Shown: piece by piece, positions 38,252-46,430 of the stretch
Position numbering within the stretch: the first letter of the stretch is position 1
Layout of the letters: each line of letters starts with the position of its first letter
Origin: CAWAMR01 sp963783095
GTDB taxonomy: Bacteria > Planctomycetota > Planctomycetia > Gemmatales > Gemmataceae
NCBI GenBank assembly: GCA_963783095.1
Contig: CAWAMR010000008.1
Span: 186,001-250,000 of the forward strand
Direction of reading: 5' to 3'
Length of the DNA: 64,000 nt
The notes under the pieces: model-generated
What the model was told of the DNA's origin: nothing
The model's database searches: none
The model's input: only the letters and a program-made list of their open reading frames with translations
Made by a program: the position numbers and the translations under genes

Positions 38252-39164
38252 TTTGTGTGATGAAAGCTGGCTCACAGTTTCTTTCATCGGCTCGTGTGTT
38301 GCGTTTGGCTTGCTTCTGCTCGTACATTCGCCGATCGGCCTCAGCGAGGAATTCCCCGATTTGGGAGTTGGTCCCGGACTCGATCTCCGTCGCACCTACG
38401 CTCAGGGACAACGCCTGCGCCCATCCTTCGTTCTCAACATTGAATTTCTCAACATTTCTCAGGAGCCGATCGATGGCAGCTCGCGAACCTCCTGCATCAT
38501 CGATCGCCAGGACACAGAATTCGTCGCCACCGAGGCGGGCCAGGATATCGGAACCTCGAAACGTCTTGTGGAGAACCTCAGCGGTTGCCTTCAGTATCCG
38601 ATCCCCGGCTTCATGTCCATAGGTGTCGTTGATCTGCTTCAAGCCGTCGACGTCGATGAACAATAGCGACAAATGGATTTTCTGGCGCTGGGCCAATCTC
38701 ATTTGCTGTTGAGCCAAAAGCAGAAAGCCACGGCGATTGTCCAGTCCCGTCATCGCGTCAGTGAGGGAGAGATTTTCCAGCATCTGCGCATCGGCAAAAC
38801 GTCTCAGAGCGATAGCAATGCAGGGAGAAAGGTCCGCAGAACGAACCGGTTTGACAAGATAGCCCATGACCTGTTCTGTTTCCGCACGTTGAATCAGTTC
38901 AGGATCGTAATGAGCGGATACAAGAATCATCGGAGTGGGATGGTGCTCCTGAATTGCTTTCGCTGCTTCGATCCCATCCATATCGGGCATTTTGATGTCG
39001 GTGATAATGAGATCCGGGTTGGATAGCCGACATTTTTCGACCAGTTCCTTCCCATTTTGCGCAACTACGACAACCCGATAACCCAGGTGCGGAAGAATCG
39101 TTTGGTAGTACTCCCGCATGTCCGGCTCATCGTCTGCAACCGCGATTCGTAATTGCGCATTCAT
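38247..39164 (-). CDS. Response regulator with GGDEF domain (diguanylate cyclase)
   Basis: 305 residues. The receiver domain (DDEPDMREYYQTILPHLGY, LIITDIKMPDMDG, YLVKPVRSADL) is followed from ~135 by a GGDEF domain: DAMTGLDNRRGFLLL, LSLLFIDVDGLKQINDTYGHEAGDRIL and the active-site loop LARLGGDEFC. An intact GGDEF means cyclic di-GMP synthesis is possible. No RxxD inhibitory site is obvious five residues before the motif. It overlaps the preceding sensor-kinase gene by four bases, so kinase and regulator are probably one operon. Confidence 0.93.
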   Translation of the reverse strand: MNAQLRIAVADDEPDMREYYQTILPHLGYRVVVVAQNGKELVEKCRLSNPDLIITDIKMPDMDGIEAAKAIQEHHPTPMILVSAHYDPELIQRAETEQVMGYLVKPVRSADLSPCIAIALRRFADAQMLENLSLTDAMTGLDNRRGFLLLAQQQMRLAQRQKIHLSLLFIDVDGLKQINDTYGHEAGDRILKATAEVLHKTFRGSDILARLGGDEFCVLAIDDAGGSRAAIDRLLRNVEKFNVENEGWAQALSLSVGATEIESGTNSQIGEFLAEADRRMYEQKQAKRNTRADERNCEPAFITQR

Positions 39165-40661
39165 CGGCCGTCTCGCAGCAATGTAATCAGGATTTCCGCT
39201 CCGGCATGGCCATCCTCGCCGATTTCAATTGAGCCTCCATGCGTCTCTACTATTCTTTTAGCAATTGCCATGCCTAAACCCGTTCCCTTGGTTTTTGTCG
39301 TGAAGAAAGGCTCGAATATCCGCTGCCGTTGTTCCTTCTTCAGGCCGGGGCCGTTATCCCTGATAGCAATCCGGATTGCCTGATGATTCTTCAGATTTGC
39401 TTCAGAACAGGTGATGGTAATCTTGACGGGGTCTTTACAGGCAGCAAGAGCGTTTTCGAGGATATTCCGGAAGACTTGCTGAAGGCGAAAAGAGTCAACG
39501 GCACAACGCAGGTCGAGCGAATCAACCTCCTCGACTAACGATACGTCTCTGCCCTTGCGCAACAGTTCAAGTGTTCCCCAGGCTTGCCGCCAGACACTTT
39601 GCAGACTCACTTTTTCACGTTCGAGAATCAATGGGGCCGCATAGCCGCGAACCTCCTCGTAAAGTTGTTGCAAATGATCCTGCGCCAGTTGAACGCGGTC
39701 GATCAGGTCTTGAGCCTTCGGCCGATCTTCGACCTGAAGCCTTAGCATCTCCAGACATACCTGACTGCGCGCAGGGCATTGCCGCTTTCGTGAGCAAGCC
39801 CTGCCATCATCTGGCCGATGGCCGCCAGCCGTTCGGTTTGCATCTGTTTCTCTTGAGCTTTCTTCCGTTCCGTAATGTCGATAAAAGCCCCAACCGCGCC
39901 CCGACTATTCCCTTGCTCATCGCGCAAAGGTGCGGCATGTCCGAAAAGGTTGAAGATGGTTCCATCTTCAAGCATGAGATCGAATTCGGTGTCGTGGATT
40001 TCCACACCCCGTGCTGCACGAATCATTGGTCGGTCGTCCTTCGAAATCTCCTTTCCCTCGCGAAATAGTTTGAACGAAAACCACTGGTCATCGATTTGCC
40101 CGAGAAAAGCATTGTGTTGGGGGTTGATCCTTAAGATTTTGGCGAAGGAATTATTGATGCGCATGCGCTGACACTGCGAATCTTCGGCAATGGCAATGGA
40201 AATTGGAATCACATCCAACAATGTTTGCATTTCCATCACGCGTCGTTGGATGTCCTGGTTGAGCCTGGTGATCTCGGTTTCCGCCCGCTTGCGTTCGGCG
40301 ATGTTGGCCAGACGGGGGCGAACAACTCCAGGTTGATCGGCTTCAGGAGATAGTCGGCAGCCCCCTGGCGGATAGCCGCTATTGCCCCTTCCAGATCGGC
40401 ATAGCCGGTCACAATGACGATGTCCGCCCTGGGGGCAAGACGTTTGAGCTGGGGCAGCAATTCCTCCGCGCTGCCATCGGGAAGCCTTCGATCCAGAATG
40501 ATGACGCTAAGCGTGTCCCAATCCGTACGAGCGAGAGTTTGTGCCATCGTCCCGGCAGTCTCGACTTCGTAACCATCTAATTGAAGGATGTCGACCAAAT
40601 TCGAGCGGGTATCGGGATCGTCGTCCACAACCAATATTCGTAGAGGAGAAAGATTGGACAT
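39161..40661 (-). CDS. Receiver-PAS-histidine kinase hybrid (two frameshifts)
   Basis: Three minus-strand frames join into ~500 residues from ATG 40661. The receiver domain reads SPLRILVVDDDPDTRSNLVDIL, VIILDRRLPDGSAEEL, IVIVTGYADLEGAIAAIRQGAADYLLKPINLEL. A coiled coil in a second frame leads to a PAS domain (QTLLDVIPISIAIAEDSQCQRMRINNSFAKIL, FIDITERKKAQEKQ). The H-box is AAIGQMMAGLAHESGNAL, with the phospho-accepting His. The ATPase domain is in the third frame (FRLQQVFRNILENALAACKDP, RDNGPGLKKEQRQRIFEPFFTTKTKGTGLGMAIAKRIVETHGG). Breaks lie near 40310 and 39755. It is a soluble sensor; the PAS signal is unknown. Confidence 0.85.
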
Positions 40662-40749
40662 GCGTTTACCTGAGTACAGATTCGGGCACTCCATGACGGG
40701 AGCACTCTGGGCGAACTCCACACAACGGAATGCGTCAATCACCCCCAAT

Positions 40750-40896
40750 TGAACCACGAAAAACACGAAAGACACGAAAAATGCAAATTGCAGAAGAGAC
40801 GTTTCTCCTTGCTTCCCGAGTTGCATTAACGCTTTCGAATTCTTACTGCTTCTTGTCTTCGCATTTTTTCGTGTCTTTCGTGTTTTTCGTGGTTCA
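40750..40896. repeat. Inverted repeat of the AACCACGAAAAACACGAAAG type
   Basis: The left arm at 40750-40784 (TGAACCACGAAAAACACGAA and onward) pairs with the complementary right arm at 40861-40896 around a 76-base centre. The stem is about 34 bp. It lies between two sensory operons on the minus strand and holds no gene. Confidence 0.85.
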
Positions 40897-40908
40897 TGAT
40901 CTTTTGTC

Positions 40909-41664
40909 TTATTCAGTTGGGTTCGGGTCGGAATGCTTGCCGGTCAAGGTCTGCAAGGTAGTCAGGAGTCGGGGAATATCGAAGGGTTTGTAGCAGACGG
41001 CATCCGCTCCTTCCGAAACCACTTGCTGAACGAGTTGATCGAGTTCCGAGCGGTGCCCGGTGATCATAATCGTTCGGGCCACCGGGTTGACATCCCGCAC
41101 CAATCGAAACACCGTTGAGCCGTTGCCGTCGGGGAGCTTCATATCGATCAGAACGACCTTGTAGTTTCGCTCCTTCAAGCGATCCGATGCGGTCTTCTCA
41201 TCGTGCGCCAGGCAGACGCGATAGCCACGGTCGCGCAACATGTCCCAGAGATTGGTACACAGGTCCGGATCATCATCAACTACCATAACCAGCGGTTGGC
41301 CCAGCGCGGTGTCCAGCAATCCCAAGAGTTTGGGAAAATCAACGGGTTTGGGCAGCACTTGCCAGGCCCCCGCCGTCAGCGCCTCCTCATTGCTGTCCGT
41401 GGAAGCATAGGCAGTGACCACCATCGCCACAGTGCCGGCCTGGAGCTTTTTGATTTGGCGGTATAATTCCACTCCATCCATTCCCGGCATCTTCAAATCG
41501 AGTAGGGCGATGTCGTAGGCATTCTTTCGCACCAACTCAAGCGCGTCATAGCCGTCGTGAGCGATATCGACGACATACCCCATGTCGGTCAGGATATCCT
41601 TGAGGTTGCGGCAGGTATCGACATCATCATCCACCACCAGGATGGTGGGGCTGGTCGTTTTCAT
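40909..41664 (-). CDS. Double-receiver response regulator
   Basis: 251 residues from ATG 41664 (MKTTSPTILVVDDD), overlapping the end of the globin-coupled kinase gene. Two complete receiver domains lie in tandem. Residues 8-120 have VVDDDVDTCRNL, IALLDLKMPGMDGVEL and VLPKPVDFPKL; residues ~128-245 have VMVVDDDPDLCTNL, VVLIDMKLPDGNGSTV and VCYKPFDIPRLL. There is no output domain, so it probably passes phosphate on or controls by binding. The overlap makes it the direct partner of the kinase at 41627-42841. Confidence 0.9.
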   Translation of the reverse strand: MKTTSPTILVVDDDVDTCRNLKDILTDMGYVVDIAHDGYDALELVRKNAYDIALLDLKMPGMDGVELYRQIKKLQAGTVAMVVTAYASTDSNEEALTAGAWQVLPKPVDFPKLLGLLDTALGQPLVMVVDDDPDLCTNLWDMLRDRGYRVCLAHDEKTASDRLKERNYKVVLIDMKLPDGNGSTVFRLVRDVNPVARTIMITGHRSELDQLVQQVVSEGADAVCYKPFDIPRLLTTLQTLTGKHSDPNPTE

Positions 41665-42841
41665 TGGCAGCCTTCTCCTCTCGAGCAACCGCCGAGAGTA
41701 CGACGCTGAACGTACTGCCTCGACCTGGCTCACTTACGACAGATAAACTTCCTTTATTCTTATCGAGGATCGAACGGGCGATCGCCAATCCGAGTCCTAG
41801 ACCTTGCGCCTTCGTCGAATAGAGAGGCTCCATGATTCTACGGAGATGCTCTTCAGAAATGCCGACGCCGGTGTCGGCAAAAGCGACTTCCACTCCATCA
41901 CCGAGTTGCCGGACGCTGATATTAAGGGTACCGCCTTGAGCCATCGCTTCTTTGGCATTGCGGATAATGTTGGCAAAGACGATCCGTATCTGATCGATGT
42001 CGGCCAGAACTGCCGGCAAATTGGGCGAAGAATCAATGCCAACCCGACAGTTTTCGGGCACGGGATTGGTATCCAGAGCTTCTTGGACGCACTGGAGAAC
42101 GGAGATCGGACGGAGGTTAGGAAGCGGCAATTTGGCAAAGTTCGTCAGCGCGGTGATGACACCATCGGCCAGAAGAACCTGTCGTTCGATTCGTTGAAGA
42201 TGTTCCGCCCTTTTCTCCGGTGTAGGGCTGCGAGCATTCAGGAGAAAATAGACCGAGGTCTTGACCACATTGAGCGGGTTGCGAAGTTCATGAGCGATCC
42301 CCCCGGCGACCTGGCCGATCGCGGCGAGCCGTTCACTGCGCTGTTCGCGGGCGAGGTATTCGGTCTGGTAGGCATCCTCGATTTGTGCCAGATCGAGATC
42401 GATCAATGTGTTGAGAGACAGCAGGGTTGCATCCAATACTTGGGCATCGCCCGACCAGCATTGCTTGAGAGCGAGCATGATGCCTCGTCGCAGCCGGGAC
42501 AAAGCGACATTGGTGTAGAACTGATCTAGACCAATCTCGACGTGCTTTCTGCCGACGCGCCAGCGACGAACTGCGTAGTCGCGGTCATACTGACCCGAGA
42601 AAAGCTCTCGAATCCAGGCAAGCAAAGTCGATTTGAGTCGATCGATCTGTGCTTGCCCGCCCGTAATAACCTTGCGGGCTTCGGGATGACGCTCGATCTC
42701 TGCGTAAAAATCATCGATCATTCCGGCAAAGGACGACTCGAGCAGAGGGCCGACTTCACGAATTCGCACGGCATCGGCCGGGCTCCAGCCAACATAGGTC
42801 TGCAAGTCTTGATAGCGGCGAAAAAGAACTTCCGGATTCAC
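41627..42841 (-). CDS. Globin-coupled histidine kinase (protoglobin sensor domain)
   Basis: 404 residues. Residues ~10-160 are a protoglobin or globin-coupled-sensor domain: FRRYQDLQTYVGWSPADAVRIREVGPLLESSFAGMIDDFYAEIERHPEARKVI, then the helix VRRWRVGRKHVEIGLDQFYTN, in which His100 is the expected haem-ligating residue. A histidine kinase follows, with AIGQVAGGIAHELRNPLNVV (phospho-His184) and the ATPase motifs IVFANIIRNAKEAM, FADTGVGISEEH and GLGLGLAIARSIL. Such sensors bind O2 (or NO/CO) at haem and set kinase activity. It heads an operon with the double-receiver protein. The gene is uninterrupted. Oxygen sensing is inferred from family knowledge and fits the hydrogenase nearby. Confidence 0.9.
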   Translation of the reverse strand: MNPEVLFRRYQDLQTYVGWSPADAVRIREVGPLLESSFAGMIDDFYAEIERHPEARKVITGGQAQIDRLKSTLLAWIRELFSGQYDRDYAVRRWRVGRKHVEIGLDQFYTNVALSRLRRGIMLALKQCWSGDAQVLDATLLSLNTLIDLDLAQIEDAYQTEYLAREQRSERLAAIGQVAGGIAHELRNPLNVVKTSVYFLLNARSPTPEKRAEHLQRIERQVLLADGVITALTNFAKLPLPNLRPISVLQCVQEALDTNPVPENCRVGIDSSPNLPAVLADIDQIRIVFANIIRNAKEAMAQGGTLNISVRQLGDGVEVAFADTGVGISEEHLRRIMEPLYSTKAQGLGLGLAIARSILDKNKGSLSVVSEPGRGSTFSVVLSAVAREEKAANENDQPHHPGGG

Positions 42842-43065
42842 AGGTTCCTCACATCAACCGAGCGCGGGAACGAGAAGGATCTTGGCACTCTGAAGAAATG
42901 CAAAGATCGAAAGCGCTCGGCATCGTGATGATAGCATATCAACAGAGTGAAACCTTTTTGCGAATATTTTCTCCAGAGTGTGAAAAACAGGCTTGACATG
43001 TGTGTGAGCTATCTATTACCTTCATATCATTCAATTACTCGCGACGGGTAATTTGGCCGGCTAAG

Positions 43066-43110
43066 AAAAGCCACGTTTGCATACCGTGCTATGCAAACGT
43101 GGCTTTTTTT
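43066..43110 (+). terminator. Strong intrinsic terminator in the csrA leader region
   Basis: AAAAGCCACGTTTGCATA (43066-43083) pairs with TATGCAAACGTGGCTTTT, with a six-base loop, and is followed by a run of T to 43110. No plus-strand gene lies upstream within 220 bases, so it ends either a short RNA or the csrA leader. A TTGACA at 42993-42998 could be the -35 box of such a transcript. Confidence 0.8.
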
Positions 43111-43209
43111 GTTTTCCAAGTTGACCAATGAATGTTGGGAATAACCGCACCCGTCATCGAGCAACTGAACATCAAGGCAGCAGGATAAACCTAAACCAAG
43201 GAGAGCATT

Positions 43210-43458
43210 ATGCTCGTACTGACTCGGCGGATTGGTGAAGAGATCATCATTGATGGGAACATTCGCATCCGCATTCTCTCGGTCAAAGGCCACAATGTCA
43301 GGCTGGGGACCACGGCCCCCGACTCCGTGTCTGTGCATCGCAAGGAAGTACACGATCGTACCCAGGCTTCAGGCGTGGAGACTGCCATCGATTTGAGATG
43401 CGATCCTGCTCACGTTTTGTGCGTCGGAACTAAGAAGGTCGGACGTGGATGCCTCTGA
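43210..43458 (+). CDS. csrA: CsrA/RsmA translational regulator
   Basis: 82 residues starting at ATG 43210 with AAGGAGAG upstream. The first 50 residues are nearly textbook CsrA: MLVLTRRIGEEIIIDGNIRI, ILSVKGHNVRLGTTAPDSVSV and HRKEVHD. They keep the RNA-contacting strand-1 residues (LTRRxGE) and the VxVHRxEV strand-5 motif with Arg44. CsrA dimers bind GGA motifs in leader RNAs and block translation. The C-terminal ~30 residues (TAIDLRCDPAHVLCVGTKKVGRGC) are longer than usual and could be an indel artefact. It stands alone on the plus strand in the island and may set the metabolic state at the post-transcriptional level. Confidence 0.93.
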   Translation: MLVLTRRIGEEIIIDGNIRIRILSVKGHNVRLGTTAPDSVSVHRKEVHDRTQASGVETAIDLRCDPAHVLCVGTKKVGRGCL

Positions 43459-43499
43459 AGTCTGACAACAAAATTTGACCATTTTCCGGGAAGACCAAT

Positions 43500-43742
43500 A
43501 TGGAATCTCCGAACCTTGTTCTGCGACCGGAGTGTGTTAATCCTCTGGATCTCGACCACCTCGAACAACTATTGCGCCGGGAACTGCGCGGCAGGCTCAT
43601 TCAAATTCGCCTGCTATTTCGCGATGAGGGTTTGGTTCTGCAAGGCGAATCCCCCAGTTTTTATGGCAAGCAACTTGCACAACATGCCATCATGAAAGCG
43701 ACGCAGATCCCGATTCGCGCCAACGAAATTCACGTGCTTTGA
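43500..43742 (+). CDS. Small BON-domain-like protein
   Basis: 80 residues, 41 bases after csrA. The reading LDLDHLEQLLRRELRGRLIQIRLLFRDEGLVLQGESPSFYGKQLAQHAIMKATQIPIRANEIHVL follows the BON pattern: a helix, a strand ending in V-L-x-G, then SxYxKQLAQ-helix and a last strand with N-x-I-x-V. BON domains in small cytoplasmic proteins are thought to bind membranes or other proteins, and are common in stress loci. There is no signal peptide. It probably shares the csrA transcript. The family call is moderate. Confidence 0.6.
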   Translation: MESPNLVLRPECVNPLDLDHLEQLLRRELRGRLIQIRLLFRDEGLVLQGESPSFYGKQLAQHAIMKATQIPIRANEIHVL

Positions 43743-43822
43743 GGAGTCGAGAATCGTAGCCGTTGGGGTTCTGTCGTGTGCCGTCGCGGTGTAAAACAAT
43801 GGTGCTCAGAGGAGGCACAATC

Positions 43823-44101
43823 ATGACAGAATCAAAAAATGCAAATGAATGGTTCGACACGCTCGCCAGGATCTTGTTGCGATGCTTCGTGCTGGGCTAC
43901 ATACTTCTTCTCATCTGGTTTTTACTGTATGCCTTTGGCGGGGAGCAGTTCTTTGGTTTTTGGGCCAGACTGTTTGGCATTACGCAACGCGAGATGGACC
44001 TGATTAACTTCAGCGGCATCGTATTCATGAAGAGTCTGGTCTTAGTATTCTTTCTGTGCCCCTACATCGCCATTCGATGGGTTCTAAGAAAAGGCAATTG
44101 A
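43823..44101 (+). CDS. Small two-helix membrane protein of unknown function
   Basis: 92 residues from ATG 43823 (MTESKNANEWFDTLAR), with GAGGAGG upstream. Two hydrophobic helices (ILLRCFVLGYILLLIWFLLYAFGG and FSGIVFMKSLVLVFFLCPYIAIRWVL) flank a short amphipathic linker with ARLFGITQREMDLIN. It resembles small unnamed membrane proteins of the DUF6868 kind, but I am not sure. It runs convergent with the NtrC-type gene, their stops almost touching. Confidence 0.6.
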   Translation: MTESKNANEWFDTLARILLRCFVLGYILLLIWFLLYAFGGEQFFGFWARLFGITQREMDLINFSGIVFMKSLVLVFFLCPYIAIRWVLRKGN

Positions 44102-44102
44102 G

Positions 44103-45518
44103 CTACTGAGTTTGAATGGGCTCGGGGTTCGCCGGCTTTTTCTCGCCCAGATCATATTTTTCCACCAGTCGATAGAGGCGGCGCCGACTGATACCCATAG
44201 CTTTCGCGGCCTGCACTTTATTCCCTTTCATTTGTTCCAGCACCTGACGCACGTGTTTTCGTTCTACTTCTTCCAGGAACACCGGATTGGACGATTCGGC
44301 CCGGCCGGGCGGACTCGCCGAGTTGGCCGGAGTTGAGAGCATATTTTCGGGCAAATCATCCAAGGTGATCGTCTGATTCTCTGCCAAAATCTGTGCTCGT
44401 TCGATGACATTTGCCAACTCCCGGATATTGCCTGGCCAGGGATAGCGAACCAAGGCCGACATCGCCGCGGGATCGACCTGATAGGGGGTATTTCCCAGTT
44501 GGCGCGTGCTCAAAAAGTGATGCACCAGTGCGGGAATGTCTTCCGCGCGGTCTTTTAATGCGGGCAGGTGAATCGTCATGACGTTGAGTCGATAGAAGAG
44601 ATCCTCCCGGAATTTGCCGTTCTTGATATCTTCTTCCAGGGGTCTGTTGGTAGCCGCGATGATGCGCACATTGGCGTGATATTCCTGGCTTCCACCCACG
44701 CGACGATAGTGACCATCTTCAAGCACGCGCAGCATTTTGGCTTGCATGCCCGGCGACATCTCCGCGATTTCGTCAATAAACAAAGTTCCTCCTTCGGCAA
44801 CTTCAAACAACCCTCTTTTCATTTGCGCAGCGCCGGTGAACGAGCCTTTTTCATGGCCGAACAACTCCGATTCCAGAAGGGTCTCCTGCAACGCGGCACA
44901 GTTGATCGTTACCATCAGTTCATCTTTTCGGGAGCCGTTATAGTGCAGGGCATTCGCGACCAGTTCCTTGCCGGTCCCGCTGGGACCGCGAATGAGAACC
45001 GTCGCATCGGTCGGCGCGACTTTCTCGATCATATGCAGAACCTTTTGCATCGCCGGACTGGTGCCGATCATTTGCAGACGCGGTGATTTGAAGGTCAATT
45101 CCGCGACGACTTGTTTGAGGCGAGTATTTTCAACCCTCAAACTTCGGATCTCGATCGCGCGTGCCAGAACGGGGAGAATGGTCTGGAGCTTGAAGGGTTT
45201 GAGGATGTAATCGACCGCCCCGACTTTCATCGCTTCGATGGCGGTTTGGATCGTACCCTGAGCAGTCATCACGATCCCGACCAGTTTGGGATCGATGGCG
45301 AGTGCTTCCCGGAGTAATTGAATGCCATCCATTTCCGGCATCATGAGATCGGTGAGCAAAATGTCATAGTCGCCGGTTCGCAGAGCTTCCAGAGCAGCCA
45401 GCGGATTTCCGATACCGGTGGTAGCGAATTGATGTGCTTTCAGGGAGTCGCACAAGAAGGTCATGATTTCGGGTTCGTCATCAACAATGAGGATCTGATT
45501 ATGCTTCCGATTTGGCAT
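44103..45518 (-). CDS. NtrC-family sigma-54 activator with receiver domain
   Basis: 471 residues from ATG 45518. The receiver domain has phospho-acceptor Asp57 (LLTDLMMPEMDG) and YILKPFK. The AAA+ domain has Walker A GPSGTGKE (~178-185), the sigma-54 loop GSFTGA (225-230, a tolerated variant of GAFTGA), Walker B GGTLFIDEIAEM, and the REDLFYRLNV and WPGNIRELANVIERA motifs. A Fis-type helix-turn-helix ends the protein (VRQVLEQMKGNKVQAAKAMGISRRRLYRLVEKY). Such proteins drive open-complex formation by sigma-54 polymerase. Its cognate kinase is not adjacent and may be one of the two sensors upstream. Candidate sigma-54 promoters occur around it in the island. Confidence 0.95.
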   Translation of the reverse strand: MPNRKHNQILIVDDEPEIMTFLCDSLKAHQFATTGIGNPLAALEALRTGDYDILLTDLMMPEMDGIQLLREALAIDPKLVGIVMTAQGTIQTAIEAMKVGAVDYILKPFKLQTILPVLARAIEIRSLRVENTRLKQVVAELTFKSPRLQMIGTSPAMQKVLHMIEKVAPTDATVLIRGPSGTGKELVANALHYNGSRKDELMVTINCAALQETLLESELFGHEKGSFTGAAQMKRGLFEVAEGGTLFIDEIAEMSPGMQAKMLRVLEDGHYRRVGGSQEYHANVRIIAATNRPLEEDIKNGKFREDLFYRLNVMTIHLPALKDRAEDIPALVHHFLSTRQLGNTPYQVDPAAMSALVRYPWPGNIRELANVIERAQILAENQTITLDDLPENMLSTPANSASPPGRAESSNPVFLEEVERKHVRQVLEQMKGNKVQAAKAMGISRRRLYRLVEKYDLGEKKPANPEPIQTQ

Positions 45519-45683
45519 GCGTTTTCGCTCCGGACAACAGCTCAATTCGTTTCCGTAAATGGTATTGGTTTTCTCCCTAATTTGGCAGATCGTACCGAAT
45601 TATTCCCGCCCTTCTCAACTTTCCCGATTGGCGTAAAATGATCTTGAAATGGTACGCTCGCGCTTCAGTTGGAGGAAACGAGC

Positions 45684-45921
45684 ATGGAGACATCGCTCAG
45701 AGACTTTTTGAAAAAGAAAGCTGCCGTTTACAAGGCTGAGTCTGAGAAAAACAGGTACGCGATTATCGAAATTGGATTGCTCACGGCAAACGCGAGCCGC
45801 GTGATCCACGCATCGTGAACCTGACCGCCAAAGAAACTTTTGATCGGCTTGAAGAATTCCTTGCGACCTTGAGCATTGTAGTAGAGGCGGAATTGGAAGA
45901 ACCAGACTTGGCCGATCAGTA
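45684..45921 (+). CDS. Small HEPN-like protein (one frameshift)
   Basis: The first frame gives METSLRDFLKKKAAVYKAES and EKN from ATG 45684 with GGAGG upstream. Near 45750 the reading must shift to give RDYRNWIAHGKREPRDPRIVNLTAKETFDRLEEFLATL to TAA at 45919-45921. The combined ~78 residues contain RNWIAH, an Rx4H motif as in HEPN RNase domains, followed by the REPRDP...VNLTAKETFDRLEEFL helix common in HEPN-like proteins of unknown role. It is too short for a complete HEPN domain, so a 5' truncation is possible. No nucleotidyltransferase (MNT) partner is present. Function uncertain. Confidence 0.5.
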
Positions 45922-45962
45922 AAATCCTGGCGATTAACCCCATTCCTCCCATTGATTGGTTG

Positions 45963-46430
45963 TCAGTTTTCCGTCCGAATTCTTTCAATCTCTTCTTCAA
46001 TGCGCTGTAAAAGCTGCGGCATGATTGCTTCGAACTCGACTGATGGAAGAATTTGGGATGTAGCGTTGTTAATCTCAACCGCGAAGATGACCAGTCGTCG
46101 CGGCAGTTGACCCAGCACCTCTGCCAACTTGAGTGCCTCGGCAACTCCCAAAGCATGCGTGGAAATAAGTTGAAGCGATTCGAGGCGCGAATCCGGCCAA
46201 ACGAGTCGATGAATTGTTCCCGGATTCCCTGCGCTGGTTTTCAGGGCATCAACGATGATCGTGGGAGTGGAAGCATCGAGAAAATCCAGCAATCGCTGGC
46301 CCGAATCGGCCTCGCAGAGTTCCACCGCCAGACCGCGAGTTCGCAAACGGCGGATCGCTTCCAGCCCAAGCACATCATCCCCATTGGGACTGCCGACACC
46401 CACCACGCGCACTCGATTGGAATGATTCAT
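45963..46430 (-). CDS. NiFe-hydrogenase maturation protease (HyaD/HycI family)
   Basis: 155 residues, intact. The N-terminus has VRVVGVGSPNGDDVLGLEAIRRL, with the conserved Asp (GxDD) that, with a later Asp (IIVDAL) and His (STHALG), binds Ni during recognition. The enzyme removes the C-terminal peptide of the large subunit after nickel insertion. The start overlaps the stop of the large-subunit gene (ATGA), which fits specific service to that hydrogenase. The large subunit ends only a short way beyond the final cysteine motif (DPCISCATHFLKFKVQGR), so the cleaved peptide would be small. Confidence 0.92.
   Translation of the reverse strand: MNHSNRVRVVGVGSPNGDDVLGLEAIRRLRTRGLAVELCEADSGQRLLDFLDASTPTIIVDALKTSAGNPGTIHRLVWPDSRLESLQLISTHALGVAEALKLAEVLGQLPRRLVIFAVEINNATSQILPSVEFEAIMPQLLQRIEEEIERIRTEN

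Noticed and set aside
38165..38265. Short ORFs reading NPTRKRG
   Set aside because: They are translations of the dispersed GATAACCCGACGCGCAAGCG palindrome, not genes.
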